A stretch of DNA of 64,000 nucleotides from Cytobacillus kochii (GTDB lineage: Bacteria > Bacillota > Bacilli > Bacillales > Cytobacillaceae). Of this stretch, positions 8,887 through 17,586 are shown piece after piece. The notes beneath the pieces are model-generated. The model was not told where the DNA came from, did no database searches, and saw only the letters and a list, made by a program, of their open reading frames with translations. The position numbers were made by a program, and so were the translations under genes. The stretch lies in the NCBI RefSeq assembly GCF_020171845.1, contig NZ_JAIVAM010000010.1, positions 124,001 to 188,000 on the forward strand. The letters run 5' to 3'. Position 1 is the stretch's first letter. Each line of letters starts with the position of its first letter.

Positions 8887-9123
8887 TTATTTTGCTTTAG
8901 TTTTAGGCTTAGTTTTCGGTTTAACTGGCGCTTCTTTTTCTTCTGCCTCTTCTACTTTCTTATCTAGCGACTGTACAAAAGGCTTTGACTTTTCTAGCGC
9001 TGCAATTACCTTTTCATCATTCGTAACAAGTACACCTTCTCCGTTAAATAAAGCGTAAACTCCGTCTCGATTATATTCATAGTTTGGGATAGCTTTAAAC
9101 TTCGCTACTTTCACTAGCTTCAA
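8887..9123 (-). CDS. Small phage protein with Lys/Pro-rich tail
   Basis: A 78-residue protein between capsid and connector. The first 45 residues form a small beta-type domain (MKLVKVAKFKAIPNYEYNRD); the C-terminus is low-complexity (KPKTKPKTKAK). Proteins of this type between capsid and connector are often decoration or head-tail linker components, but no family is recognised with confidence. Confidence 0.5.
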   Translation of the reverse strand: MKLVKVAKFKAIPNYEYNRDGVYALFNGEGVLVTNDEKVIAALEKSKPFVQSLDKKVEEAEEKEAPVKPKTKPKTKAK

Positions 9124-9159
9124 CTCCTTAAAGAAAAGACACCTGCATGGCGCCCTTAA

Positions 9160-10281
9160 TTATGCGATAGTTTTAGAGATTCCTGTTAATACTGCGATAG
9201 ATTCTTTTGCGTTCTTGATTTCGAATCCTAGTTCACCTCGGATAACGCGCGCAAAATTATCAGCACCAGGATTAGTTGCATCTTGATCGTAAAATCCTTG
9301 TAGGTAACGGGCTTTGATGTTATTAATATCTACCATTAAAGCACGGTCTTTCGGCATATTCTGGTCAACTACAACGCTTGAAACTGTACCGCCAGGTAAA
9401 TCACTCATGAATGACATGATTTGGTGTCCGACAGTACCTTCGCCGCGAGTTGTACGGATTGTATCACTAGCTAACTTCGTAATTTGACGAGCAACGTTCG
9501 GCGCACATACGATAGTGTCAACACGTCCACCACGCTTGAAAGTCTCCTCAATAGCGTCATTTAATTTCTTCGCGTTAATTTCTTCGCCACCCATATCAAA
9601 CTTCGCAGAACCTTGCTCTTGCGCGAATGCAAATAAACCGCCAGTTGTACGTGGGTTAGATTCGCCAGCACCCGCATACTTACGGCCGTAAATCAAAGTG
9701 TTATTAACTTCGCGAATCATTTCTTGTAAACGTAAGTTAACTTGGTAATCTAGTTCGTTCGATACGCCGTATGTGTTAACTTGTTGTTGTGTACGAGATA
9801 CTTTCGCAAAACGAGAGAAGATTTGTGAATAGTTATAGGATAATACTCTGTCATTAATTTCGTTATGGCGGTACGCTTCTTCACCTTCAGGGCGTGGGCG
9901 AGCAATAACTTTTAATTCAGCATTTGCTTCGATTGCTTCTGGCTCAGTTGCGTCGTACCCACGTTGAACAGTGATTGAGTCACCATTAACCGCAGTTACT
10001 TTTAATACTTCTAATTCGTTTTGCACAAGTGCGTTAATTGTGAACTTTGCCCCGTCACCTTCTTTTAATTCGATAGTAGTCGCGTCAACAGCCGCTGCTG
10101 CATTTGCTTCCCCAGTAACGCTATTTAAATAATCGTTTTGCCATTCAAATTTAGATTGAGTCAATGCATCTCCTGTACCGATTAAACCGAAAAGAACTGG
10201 CGCTTTAGTTAAGATTAAATCTACGTTCGCTTGCATTTGACGAACTTGTTGTTGGAAATCATAAGTAGTTGCTACATTCAT
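9160..10281 (-). CDS. Major capsid protein (SU10/DUF5309-type)
   Basis: 373 residues with features of the DUF5309/SU10 major capsid family: N-terminal FQQQVRQMQANVDLILTKAP, an inserted beta domain at about residues 75-130 (ITVQRGYDAT), then HNEINDRVLSYNYSQIFSRF and TYGVSNELDYQVNLRLQEMI, and a C-terminal ARVIRGELGFEIKNAKESIA. It has an HK97-like fold by family. A terminator lies between it and the upstream scaffold gene, so it may have its own transcript. ATG at 10281. Confidence 0.88.
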   Translation of the reverse strand: MNVATTYDFQQQVRQMQANVDLILTKAPVLFGLIGTGDALTQSKFEWQNDYLNSVTGEANAAAAVDATTIELKEGDGAKFTINALVQNELEVLKVTAVNGDSITVQRGYDATEPEAIEANAELKVIARPRPEGEEAYRHNEINDRVLSYNYSQIFSRFAKVSRTQQQVNTYGVSNELDYQVNLRLQEMIREVNNTLIYGRKYAGAGESNPRTTGGLFAFAQEQGSAKFDMGGEEINAKKLNDAIEETFKRGGRVDTIVCAPNVARQITKLASDTIRTTRGEGTVGHQIMSFMSDLPGGTVSSVVVDQNMPKDRALMVDINNIKARYLQGFYDQDATNPGADNFARVIRGELGFEIKNAKESIAVLTGISKTIA

Positions 10282-10313
10282 TTTTCATATCCCCTTTGAA
10301 TTGTTTTTTTTGT

Positions 10314-10340
10314 AATTAAAAAAGCCGCTTATTGGCGACT
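10314..10340 (-). terminator. Terminator between scaffold and capsid genes
   Basis: On the minus strand GTCGCC, a short loop and GCGGC are followed by a T run. It sits just after the scaffold stop at 10344, before the major capsid start at 10281. Confidence 0.55.
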
Positions 10341-10343
10341 GAA

Positions 10344-11057
10344 TTACTTTCGTTGTTTTAGAGCAATTAACTCGTTATAAATTTTCGTCACAGTGCCCAT
10401 AAAGCGACTATCCTTTAACGCCTTTTCCCGCGCTTCTTCTAACTCTTTCTCTTTCGCAGTAATCTCGTTTATACTAGGATTCTTTGCAGGATTCGATCCG
10501 CCTGCTGCGTCTGCTCCAATAGCTTGCTTAAACATCCACGGCTTTGCTTCTTTCAGCGCTTGTACTGCTACATCAACGCCACTTACGTTCCCCTCTTCGT
10601 CCACTTCGAGTGTAGACTTATCTAATAGCGCTAACACATCGTTTAGGTCATTCGCATTAAGTGAACGAGCGATAGATTTTATTTCCGTATTAATAATTCG
10701 TTGATTTGCCTTCTCTTGCGCCTGCTTAGCCTTTTCCTCCGCCTCTTCCGCTTTCTTAGCAGCTTCTTCCTTGTCGGCTTTTAAGCGTTCAGCTTCGGAC
10801 ATTTCCGCTTTTCTACGTTCTTCTTCCGCTTTCTCATACTCTTCAAGTTTCTTCAACTTCTCGGCCGTCTCCGCTTGTTTCTTCTTTTCGCGTTCTAGCC
10901 TATCTGCTATGATCTTGTCGATATCAGCTTGCGTAAAAGTTTTCTCGGACGATGTTTCAGTATTGTTTGCCGGCTCATCAGCCGTTGTTTGTCCGTCTTG
11001 TTCAGGCTTATCTTCGGAAAATAATTGTAAATTTAACGGTAAAAATAATTCATTCAT
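10344..11057 (-). CDS. Capsid scaffolding protein (DUF4355-type)
   Basis: 237 residues starting NELFLPLNLQLFSEDKP, a start typical of Firmicutes phage scaffold proteins. Residues 45-140 are a long Lys/Glu/Ala coiled coil (EKKKQAETAEKLKKLEEYEK), and the C-terminus is helical and basic as needed to bind coat protein. It lies between portal and capsid as usual. The scaffold directs procapsid assembly and is then removed. Confidence 0.85.
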   Translation of the reverse strand: MNELFLPLNLQLFSEDKPEQDGQTTADEPANNTETSSEKTFTQADIDKIIADRLEREKKKQAETAEKLKKLEEYEKAEEERRKAEMSEAERLKADKEEAAKKAEEAEEKAKQAQEKANQRIINTEIKSIARSLNANDLNDVLALLDKSTLEVDEEGNVSGVDVAVQALKEAKPWMFKQAIGADAAGGSNPAKNPSINEITAKEKELEEAREKALKDSRFMGTVTKIYNELIALKQRK

Positions 11058-11152
11058 TGCGTACCTCCATAACCGTTTTAGAGCCGTCGCTCATAGATTA
11101 CGAATAATAACAACCGTTTAGTTTTACGCCTTAACGTTCGGGCAGTACGCTA

Positions 11153-12673
11153 TTATTCGCTTGTTTCTGCATAAGGGTCTTGCGTTTGTCGCATTAGATT
11201 GCGCTCTGCGATAATTTCCATAAGCTTTGCTTCTGCATTCTCTTTTCCGCTTCGAGTAATCGCGCCTTTAATTGACTCTATTTGCGATGCTACTTCTTCG
11301 CCAAGTTGCGTTACTAGCGCCGCCTGATCCTGCGGTAAAGGTAATCCGAAAACAATCTTGCTGTAATAATACTCGTCAACTTGTGCCAGCCATTCCGTAT
11401 CGTATTTAAATCTCGGATGGTCTTGGCGCGCTTTCATGTAGCGTAAAACATACTCGTTCAACGTCTGTAAACGCGATTGCCATATAATCCATGACCGTTG
11501 CGTTTTCGATATAATTGACGAGAATAATAGCTTAAGAGCCATATCGTTAATTCCTCCGGTTTTCATGTCGGCAGTATTGACGATTGGTACTTCGCTAATT
11601 TCGTGCAATGCTTCGTACATGCGATCGAGATAGCCTTCGATAGCTTCCTTAAATTTAAATCCGCTTTCGAGCTTCTTAGCTTCCGGCGTTCCCGAATCTT
11701 TATCGCTATCCCCTAAGTTCCACTTTGCACTAGGACTCACTTTTAAGGGATTCTTCGGGTCCTCTTCAACATCGGTCAGCAAGGTAATCGCGAACATTTC
11801 GAATCGTAGAGCATCAGAATAATCGCTAAGCTTCCGATCAATCTCGTCGGCTACTTCGATCATTTTTTCCAACTCGCTAAAGCCGTGCAAATCTCCGGAA
11901 AGCTTCTCCGTAGGAATGTGAACGACCGGAATAAAATCCAGTCCCATCGAAGTCCGTTCAACGCGTTGCTCCGCAATGACTGCATTCTCGTCGCTGACCG
12001 TTTCTTCTATCTCACAATCGTAGTAACCGTCATCCTCTCCGCCTATCCATACGAGGTAATATGACAACTTCCATAGCTTCGTAGAGTCCTCGTCTAAGAA
12101 TGCGGTAAAATGTACTTCATCAAGCTGGTCTGTATCCCATTCGTTATAAACCGGAATTACCTCGTAACTTGGGTGCCAAAGTATACGTATCTCTCCACGC
12201 CTCTTATCGTAATGCAAGCGCGCGTATACGCCCGTCTTAGAGATTGCGCGATCTTTAGCAGCCGCTAATAACTTTTCATGCATCCGGTTATCGTCCCATA
12301 CCCACTGAAGTAATCGCTCTTTTGCTTTGGCGCGACTGTTCTCATCTTTCTGTTTCTCGCTAGGCGAGTAAGTAGGCGACATCATAATCGAAGGGTCGTC
12401 AAGCACATCTGGCGGAACAGTGACTTTCGGCTCCTTCTCGAATTGCCATGCCGCTATGGTATCGACAAGCTTTCGTGGATAATTCATTGATAGATTCGTT
12501 GGCGTATAGTCTAATTCAGACGGTTTAACATAGTCGCTCCATACGTTAAGCGAGCCTTCATAGCGCTTGTATAGCTTGATCTCGTCTGCAATCCGTTGGA
12601 ACTCTGCGCTTCCAATCATTAGCTCGGCAGGCGATTGAAAAACGAACGGATTCATTAAGTTTCTGTCAATCAT
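11153..12673 (-). CDS. Portal protein (SPP1 gp6-like)
   Basis: 506 residues, the usual size for the SPP1 gp6-like portal family. It contains ELMIGSAEFQRIADEIKLYK near the N-terminus, the wing and stem region with IPTEKLSGDLHGFSELEKMI (about 255-275), EVADEIDRKLSDYSDALRFE, and a C-terminal crown with Gln/Glu-rich helices. Twelve copies form the DNA entry pore and bind the terminase. The gene is followed by scaffold and capsid in the expected order. Confidence 0.9.
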   Translation of the reverse strand: MIDRNLMNPFVFQSPAELMIGSAEFQRIADEIKLYKRYEGSLNVWSDYVKPSELDYTPTNLSMNYPRKLVDTIAAWQFEKEPKVTVPPDVLDDPSIMMSPTYSPSEKQKDENSRAKAKERLLQWVWDDNRMHEKLLAAAKDRAISKTGVYARLHYDKRRGEIRILWHPSYEVIPVYNEWDTDQLDEVHFTAFLDEDSTKLWKLSYYLVWIGGEDDGYYDCEIEETVSDENAVIAEQRVERTSMGLDFIPVVHIPTEKLSGDLHGFSELEKMIEVADEIDRKLSDYSDALRFEMFAITLLTDVEEDPKNPLKVSPSAKWNLGDSDKDSGTPEAKKLESGFKFKEAIEGYLDRMYEALHEISEVPIVNTADMKTGGINDMALKLLFSSIISKTQRSWIIWQSRLQTLNEYVLRYMKARQDHPRFKYDTEWLAQVDEYYYSKIVFGLPLPQDQAALVTQLGEEVASQIESIKGAITRSGKENAEAKLMEIIAERNLMRQTQDPYAETSE

Positions 12674-12699
12674 TACTATGGCGTCCGCCTCCTTTCGTA

Positions 12700-14409
12700 T
12701 TAATATCGATATGAGCCGGCATTTCCGGCTTTTCTTTTACGACTAGACCCAGCGATTGAAAAAGCCATTTGGCATGCGTCAGGTCCGTCATCATGGTTGT
12801 GATTCGGGTACATTTCGAACATTTCTAATAGTAAACGTTGGTTTCTTTTAAACCGTAGCTTTCCGTTTTGTAAGTCAGGCAGCAGCGACTCAATCCGCAA
12901 CGCTTTCCGAGTACGTTGTTTTACGTGCTTAAGACGCGTCATTCCTGGATAGCCTTCCGCTTGCAATGCCTCAACGAGCTTATCAGCGAACCATTCTTGC
13001 GCCTGCTGGGCTTCTACTGCTATCGCGGTGTATTCGTATTCAAGCGCTTTTTCAACCGTTGTTTTAAGAAGTATGTCGGGATGAACGCGTTCTATAAATG
13101 CGTCTACTACATAGCACACTCCCGTTTCACGATTTCGCGCTAAAGTGACTATCGCTGAATAATCGCCCTTTTCTTTACCCATCGCAAAGTCAACTCCGCA
13201 AAAGTAATCGAGCTTCTTTCCGGTTAAATCAGCGTCAGTAAAAAATTTAAGCTCTTCCATTTTAAATACTTGCGATTCCTCGTCAACGGGGTTTCCTAGA
13301 TACTCCTGATTAAAGGCCTTAACTCCCATTGATTCGCGCTTTTCCATAAAGTATTTATACGAGTACAATTGTGGCCATAATACCGCTGTTCCTCTAAGCA
13401 TCTCTTCCTTGTTGGTTTCGTAGAATGCGTCTGCTTTTTCTTTTGACTCAACCTCATCTGCGTTATATATTTCACGCCACTGCTCCCATAAATCTTCGCG
13501 CTCTGACCAAGATAAAATGGCTGGAAACTTTTTAGAAGTGAAGTCCTTGCGTTTATTTATTACGTGATTAAGTAGTGAATCATATCCGAGGATAGTTCCC
13601 ATATAGACAGCGATTCCGCCAAAGCCTAACGCCTCTAACATTTCAGAACGGAACCAGTGGAGATTCTTCTGACGAAGTTCAGGTGTGTTAGTATTCGCAT
13701 TTGATTCGAGATCATCGAGAAGGAATAGTCCAGGTCGTTCGGTAAGATGGCGAAGTCCCCTCATCTGCGTACCCATACCCTTCGCTTCTACTTTCGTCCC
13801 GCTCGAGGTTATAAACTCGTATTTGTTATCCACTTCGTTCATTGACGGCTTGGGGTGCAATAAAGGACCGAAATCTTCGCGAAGCTTTTCGTTAAACTTT
13901 AAGTTTTGTTGCGTAAATTTAATAAAGTCCCCGGCTACGTCTGTAGTTTCGGAGACTTCGATGATGTATTTTTGATGTCTAAATACCGTTTGATGACATA
14001 GAAAAGAGTTCGATAAGTATGCCGTCTTAGCGTGACGCCTTCCGACTGACCAAGCGACATTAGAAGTTTGATTGCCTGCGGTGATGTCGTCTAATAGCGA
14101 GCAAAGAGTCCTGTGAAAATCTGCAGCGCCCGAGTAAACTTGACCTTTAGGAATTAGGTTCGTTTCATTATCGGGATTCATTTCATCGCTGAAATATTCG
14201 TAGGTAAAGTAAAGCAAATCATGTTCCGCTTTATGGATGCGTCCTAGCTTCGTTAATAGACGTCTATTAGCTTCGTGCTTATCAATATCGAAATCCGTTC
14301 CGTTAGGCCCTTTTATAATTTTAAGTAATATTTCATTCTCTTCTTTAAGCTCGTCAATGCGCTGTTGTCGCGCAGGTCTGTCGAGCCACTGTCCGTCTAT
14401 ATATGCGAT
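12700..14409 (-). CDS. Terminase large subunit, probably with a non-canonical start codon
   Basis: The ATPase-nuclease that packages phage DNA. ATPase motifs include GRRHAKTAYLSN and the Walker-B-like LFLLDDLES; the nuclease domain shows DFAMGKEKGDYSAIV and DGPDACQMAFSIAG. The first ordinary start (TTG, 14217) lacks a ribosome site and falls inside a conserved-looking N-terminus. The same frame is open upstream to a strong AAGGAGG site just behind the small-subunit stop, adding about 64 residues (including YIDGQWLDRPARQQR and INGPNG-like IKGPNGTDFD). The codon best placed at 9 bases from the site is ATC at 14409. So either ATC/ATT is used or there is a sequence error. Confidence 0.85.
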   Translation of the reverse strand: MAYIDGQWLDRPARQQRIDELKEENEILLKIIKGPNGTDFDIDKHEANRRLLTKLGRIHKAEHDLLYFTYEYFSDEMNPDNETNLIPKGQVYSGAADFHRTLCSLLDDITAGNQTSNVAWSVGRRHAKTAYLSNSFLCHQTVFRHQKYIIEVSETTDVAGDFIKFTQQNLKFNEKLREDFGPLLHPKPSMNEVDNKYEFITSSGTKVEAKGMGTQMRGLRHLTERPGLFLLDDLESNANTNTPELRQKNLHWFRSEMLEALGFGGIAVYMGTILGYDSLLNHVINKRKDFTSKKFPAILSWSEREDLWEQWREIYNADEVESKEKADAFYETNKEEMLRGTAVLWPQLYSYKYFMEKRESMGVKAFNQEYLGNPVDEESQVFKMEELKFFTDADLTGKKLDYFCGVDFAMGKEKGDYSAIVTLARNRETGVCYVVDAFIERVHPDILLKTTVEKALEYEYTAIAVEAQQAQEWFADKLVEALQAEGYPGMTRLKHVKQRTRKALRIESLLPDLQNGKLRFKRNQRLLLEMFEMYPNHNHDDGPDACQMAFSIAGSSRKRKAGNAGSYRY

Positions 14410-14426
14410 AACAACGCACCTCCTTA

Positions 14427-14846
14427 TTAATCTTCGTCTTTTAAGCGCTCAAGCAATTGCTTTCTGCGTTCCTCAAACGGTAGCTCGTTCGCACCATTAT
14501 TAATCGTAACTTCGCTCTTATCGTTGAGGTCGCCGATACGCTTAAGGAATAGCTCGATGCCCTTCATTGATCCGTTTGATATTCCTTTGATTAGTTGCGC
14601 ATAAACTGCCGGCAAGTGTGAGTCGGTATACTTCGCGGCAACGTAGTTTTTATATGCGATAAAGTTTTCGTCTGATGATTCCCAAATATAGAGTTGCTTG
14701 CGGCTCAGTCCGATTAAGTCCGCAATCTCCTGTTTAGTTTTACGTTCATCTTTCGGCGAGAAGTCGTATTCGACCAACAAAGCCGCCGCTTCTTTTTGTC
14801 CGCGTTTCAAGCGAGACTCGTCGAAATTAAATCTTTGATTCGTCAT
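14427..14846 (-). CDS. Terminase small subunit-like HTH protein (phBC6A51 type)
   Basis: 139 residues with a helix-turn-helix (KQEIADLIGLSRKQLYIWES) at about residues 35-55, and a conserved IKGISNGSMKGIELFLKRIG followed by a charged tail. This is the pattern of the phBC6A51-family HTH proteins that take the small-terminase place in Bacillus prophages and are expected to recognise the packaging site. The ATG at 14846 has GGAG upstream, and the stop lies just before the ribosome site of the large subunit. Confidence 0.8.
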   Translation of the reverse strand: MTNQRFNFDESRLKRGQKEAAALLVEYDFSPKDERKTKQEIADLIGLSRKQLYIWESSDENFIAYKNYVAAKYTDSHLPAVYAQLIKGISNGSMKGIELFLKRIGDLNDKSEVTINNGANELPFEERRKQLLERLKDED

Positions 14847-14965
14847 TTATTTCGTCTCCTTTCCGAGTAGGGCAACTGCCAGTCCGTCTGGCTGACCCTC
14901 GAGTTTAAAATTTTGTAACAAATGATTCGGAACCAGGGCGCCAGATATACGGTTACCCCTCCCCG

Positions 14966-14999
14966 GCCCATAAAAATAGACAGCCGTTATTGGCTGCCT
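14966..14999 (-). terminator. Terminator at the end of the resolvase gene
   Basis: On the minus strand GGCAGCC, a five-base loop and GGCTGTC are followed by TATTTTTAT. The stem overlaps the last codons and stop of the serine recombinase. Confidence 0.55.
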
Positions 15000-15547
15000 T
15001 TTCTTTCTCTATTTCTTCGCGTTAATGTCGATTTGCTGACTCCTGTCATGCGTTCTACTTCCGTATATGAATACGTGTCTAGTAAATCTAACGCGTGTTC
15101 TATTTGTTTTTTGCTAAACTTGCGCGGCCTACCTTCGCGAAAGTCATCGCGCTGCTTAGCGATAGCCTTACCTTCTTGCGTACGTTCTATAATTATATTG
15201 CGTTCCATTTCGGCTACGGCGAGCAGTGTTTGTAAAAAGAATCGTCCCATTGTCGTATTCTCTAATAGCCCTACATTGAGGACGTGCACCTTTACGCCCT
15301 TTACGAATAAGTCCTCGATAATGTCTATTCCTTCGCGAGTATTACGTGCTAGACGATCTAGCTTCGTTACAACTAGCGTATCGCCCTCGACTAAGATTTG
15401 CAGTAGCTTTTGGAATTCTGGGCGATCCGTTTTTGTTCCCGTAAACTTTTCCGAGTATATCACTTCGCATCCTTCTGATTTTAGCGATTGTAATTGCGAT
15501 TCTAACCCTTGGCTCACCGTCGACACCCGAGCATATCCATACTTCAT
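14987..15547 (-). CDS. Serine recombinase (resolvase/invertase family)
   Basis: 186 residues from the ATG at 15547, which has GAGG about 8 bases upstream; a longer start lacks this. The catalytic domain shows YARVSTVSQ with the nucleophile Ser, then the [13 protein letters not shown] motif, and [15 protein letters not shown] leading to the E helix. A C-terminal HTH ([18 protein letters not shown]) binds the recombination site. Small resolvases of this kind resolve multimers of plasmids and phage-plasmids or invert DNA. Its place beside the terminase is not at an end of the element, so it is unlikely to be the integrase. Confidence 0.9.
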   Translation of the reverse strand: MKYGYARVSTVSQGLESQLQSLKSEGCEVIYSEKFTGTKTDRPEFQKLLQILVEGDTLVVTKLDRLARNTREGIDIIEDLFVKGVKVHVLNVGLLENTTMGRFFLQTLLAVAEMERNIIIERTQEGKAIAKQRDDFREGRPRKFSKKQIEHALDLLDTYSYTEVERMTGVSKSTLTRRNRERKGSQ

Positions 15548-16040
15548 AAACACGACCTCACTTTTGACCATTAGTTTTGATTACGCTTATTATACTGATA
15601 ATATCACATCGCCAAAACGTGGTCAATACTATTAAGTTATGACTATGAAATGAATAGTTTGAGCAGCCCTCGAGTTTTGAAGAGCTCTCCGTCGTGAACG
15701 CGTCGCCTGGTACAGAAAACTTAACGCTACCTTTTGCGCAACTTTATGACGAGTTTCTTCATATAATATGCGGAATTACGGACGGTAGCATTGCGAAGGT
15801 GGTAACCGGAATTTTTACGGTCACGGCTTTCGTTCTTCATATATCCTTATCGCTTCGCTCTTTCTTCGCGCAAAGAACTTATATATTTATATCTCGGCGT
15901 CTAAACATGCTCTTTCGTTTAGGCGCAAGTATTTATAAGTATTAGTACATTAGTTCTTAGTAACTTAGTTCTTAGTACTACGTAATATTTACGGTCAGCT
16001 GACTGGAATTTTTACGGTCACCTAACCGTAATATTTACGG
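15548..16040. other. Gene-free, repeat-bearing region: candidate replication origin
   Basis: About 490 bases without a convincing gene. From right to left it holds three 23-bp-spaced iteron-like repeats, two 13-mers (TTAGTTCTTAGTA at 15950 and 15965) in AT-rich sequence, an inverted repeat (GCGTCTAAAC with GTTTAGGCGC) at about 15896-15925, and a fourth repeat copy at about 15808-15824. This combination of iterons next to AT-rich 13-mers beside an HTH gene resembles iteron plasmid origins. I found no perfect DnaA box. Confidence 0.5.
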
Positions 16041-16046
16041 TCACCA
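15983..16046 (-). repeat. Three iteron-like repeats, 23 bp apart
   Basis: The plus-strand core TTACGGTCA occurs at 15989-15997, 16012-16020 and 16035-16043, an exact 23-bp period (about two helical turns). Copies extend to TAATATTTACGGTCA or GAATTTTTACGGTCA. A fourth copy lies apart at 15815-15823. The rightmost copy overlaps the stop codon of the HTH gene, and 16026-16040 is a near-perfect palindrome. Binding sites for that HTH protein or a replication initiator are the likely meaning. Confidence 0.75.
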
Positions 16047-16544
16047 ATCGAAGTCCTCCTCAATGACACTCTCTTCCTCGCGAATCTTGTCCAGCGCCAT
16101 CATTTTACGCTCATATTCGGCACAAGCTAACGGAAAATGGCACTTGAATTCCGCTATACTTAACGGTGCTGGAAACGTATAAACATGGAACGGGCGATTA
16201 TGTCGGTAAAATCGTTTAACATCGATCAGGCCAACGTCTTCTAGTACCTCGATATGACTACGCAAGGTCTTATCCGACATAGCCAGCTCGACTTGCAAAT
16301 GACGTTGCGACACCCACGTTTTGCCGTAATGTTTATGATTCTCGTTCGTGTTCCGATGTTGGTAAAGTGCTCTATACACGTCTAATGTCGTAGGCGTCAC
16401 CTTATAGTCGGCGTATGTTTTATCGCCCATCCAAGGCTCGCTGTCGCATTTTTTCGCGTGGCTAGTAATCGGATATAGCGCTAATTCATTCGGATACTTC
16501 ACAAAGCCTCCCTCGTAAACGTGACTGTAGAAATCCCGTTCCAT
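16041..16544 (-). CDS. Winged-HTH protein, candidate replication initiator
   Basis: 167 residues. The N-terminal part (KYPNELALYPITSHAKKCDS) leads into a helix-turn-helix at about residues 70-110: TWVSQRHLQVELAMSDKTLR and SHIEVLEDVGLIDVKRFYRH. The fold pattern is that of DnaD-like/RepA-type initiators and plasmid HTH proteins. The gene ends inside an array of 23-bp repeats, as rep genes often border their origin. The C-terminus is acidic. It could instead be a regulator that binds these repeats. ATG at 16544 behind AAGGGGG. Confidence 0.65.
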   Translation of the reverse strand: MERDFYSHVYEGGFVKYPNELALYPITSHAKKCDSEPWMGDKTYADYKVTPTTLDVYRALYQHRNTNENHKHYGKTWVSQRHLQVELAMSDKTLRSHIEVLEDVGLIDVKRFYRHNRPFHVYTFPAPLSIAEFKCHFPLACAEYERKMMALDKIREEESVIEEDFDW

Positions 16545-16577
16545 TCAAATTATCCCCCTTCTAAATAACGACGGAGA

Positions 16578-16757
16578 TCAGCCTGGCTTGTTGCCGGCAT
16601 ACTCCGTTAATAATTCGTTTAATTTATCGTTTCGCTCAAATTGCCAGAATTGGCGCATACTCGACTCGTTTAAGCCGGTACACACATATTTGATGCCCGC
16701 CTGTTTAAGAAAACGGTACAATGGCGGTGAGTAGCAGTAAAAGAATCTGTTCTCCAT
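16578..16757 (-). CDS. DUF5659-like small protein
   Basis: A 59-residue gene missed by longer ORF filters. It begins MENRFFYCYSPPLYRFLKQA and continues with GIKYVCTGLNESSMRQFWQF, the pattern of the DUF5659 family found in Firmicutes phages and mobile elements. The ATG at 16757 directly abuts the stop of the nuclease-like gene (TGA then ATG), and GGAGGT lies upstream. Function is unknown; the coupling suggests it is co-translated with its neighbour. Confidence 0.75.
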   Translation of the reverse strand: MENRFFYCYSPPLYRFLKQAGIKYVCTGLNESSMRQFWQFERNDKLNELLTEYAGNKPG

Positions 16758-17390
16758 TCAAATTACCTCCGAATAATCGTCTATGTCAGCAAAGTCCCTT
16801 CTTTCTTTGTCTGCAGCTTCGGCTATTTTTGTAATTAATTTAAACCGCTTAATATAAACTTTCTTAGACTCTTCATCAGTTAATCTTTCTAGGAATCTAT
16901 TTACGTTTACAACGCGTACTTTTTTAGTAATGTTGTAATCCTTATCCTCACCAATAAGGTATATAAGGACCAGTTTATCGCAATGATCTACATATTTATT
17001 TACGGACGGAGATTGCAAGGCAGTCATTTCCGTTAACTTTGCATCTACCCACTTCTCGCTAGATGGCGCTCTTACAATAAAGTCTGGACGGAATCCATTT
17101 TTTGTTTCTTGAATAACGTCAAGTCCTAGCTCTACTAATAAATCAGCGAGAATTTCTTCAAATAGTAGTCCTGCTGTGCTTTTAATTGTATTCAGATGTC
17201 GCTTTCGATGAAAGTAAGCCTTGGGATCCAAACCGTTCTCAATTAAAAAGGCCTCGTATGATCCGTGAAGTTTTTTGGCGGAACTATAAAATCCCTCAAT
17301 CTCACTAACACTTTGCGGGTTGATTCTCTCACCTTCGGATAATAATTCGAATAACTTTTTTCGTAAACTTTCTTTCGTCCATTCAGCCAT
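16758..17390 (-). CDS. Putative PD-(D/E)XK nuclease-like early protein
   Basis: 210 residues. Residues 75-130 resemble the nuclease core: a helix with Glu (TAGLLFEEILADLLVELG), then NGFRPDFIV and WVDAKLTEM, matching the PD...(D/E)xK arrangement. The N-terminus (KKLFELLSEGERINPQSVSE) looks like a DNA-binding helical region of the homing or DNA-repair nuclease type. It could be a Holliday-junction-type or restriction-like enzyme; the motif is seen, the function inferred. Strong AAAGGGGAGAGG site before the ATG at 17390. Confidence 0.55.
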   Translation of the reverse strand: MAEWTKESLRKKLFELLSEGERINPQSVSEIEGFYSSAKKLHGSYEAFLIENGLDPKAYFHRKRHLNTIKSTAGLLFEEILADLLVELGLDVIQETKNGFRPDFIVRAPSSEKWVDAKLTEMTALQSPSVNKYVDHCDKLVLIYLIGEDKDYNITKKVRVVNVNRFLERLTDEESKKVYIKRFKLITKIAEAADKERRDFADIDDYSEVI

Positions 17391-17586
17391 ATATGCCTCT
17401 CCCCTTTCTAAATAAACGCGAAATATAAGTGGAGAACGTTATTAAACTCGGGTCAAAATATACCTGTTTTAACGCTCCCCTCACTTATAAATACGCCATA
17501 TATTAGGTATTTTTCTCATTTGACTATTGTTTTTGTTTATTATATAATTGACAATGAATAAATCTGTTAAATTTCATAAAACACAA

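Noticed and set aside
14237..14503. 88-residue plus-strand open frame near the terminase start
   Set aside because: The opposite strand codes the terminase N-terminus and the end of the small subunit; no site upstream.
15950..16043. CRISPR-like short repeats
   Set aside because: Repeat spacing of 13-23 bp with no unique spacers; better explained as iterons and AT-rich 13-mers.
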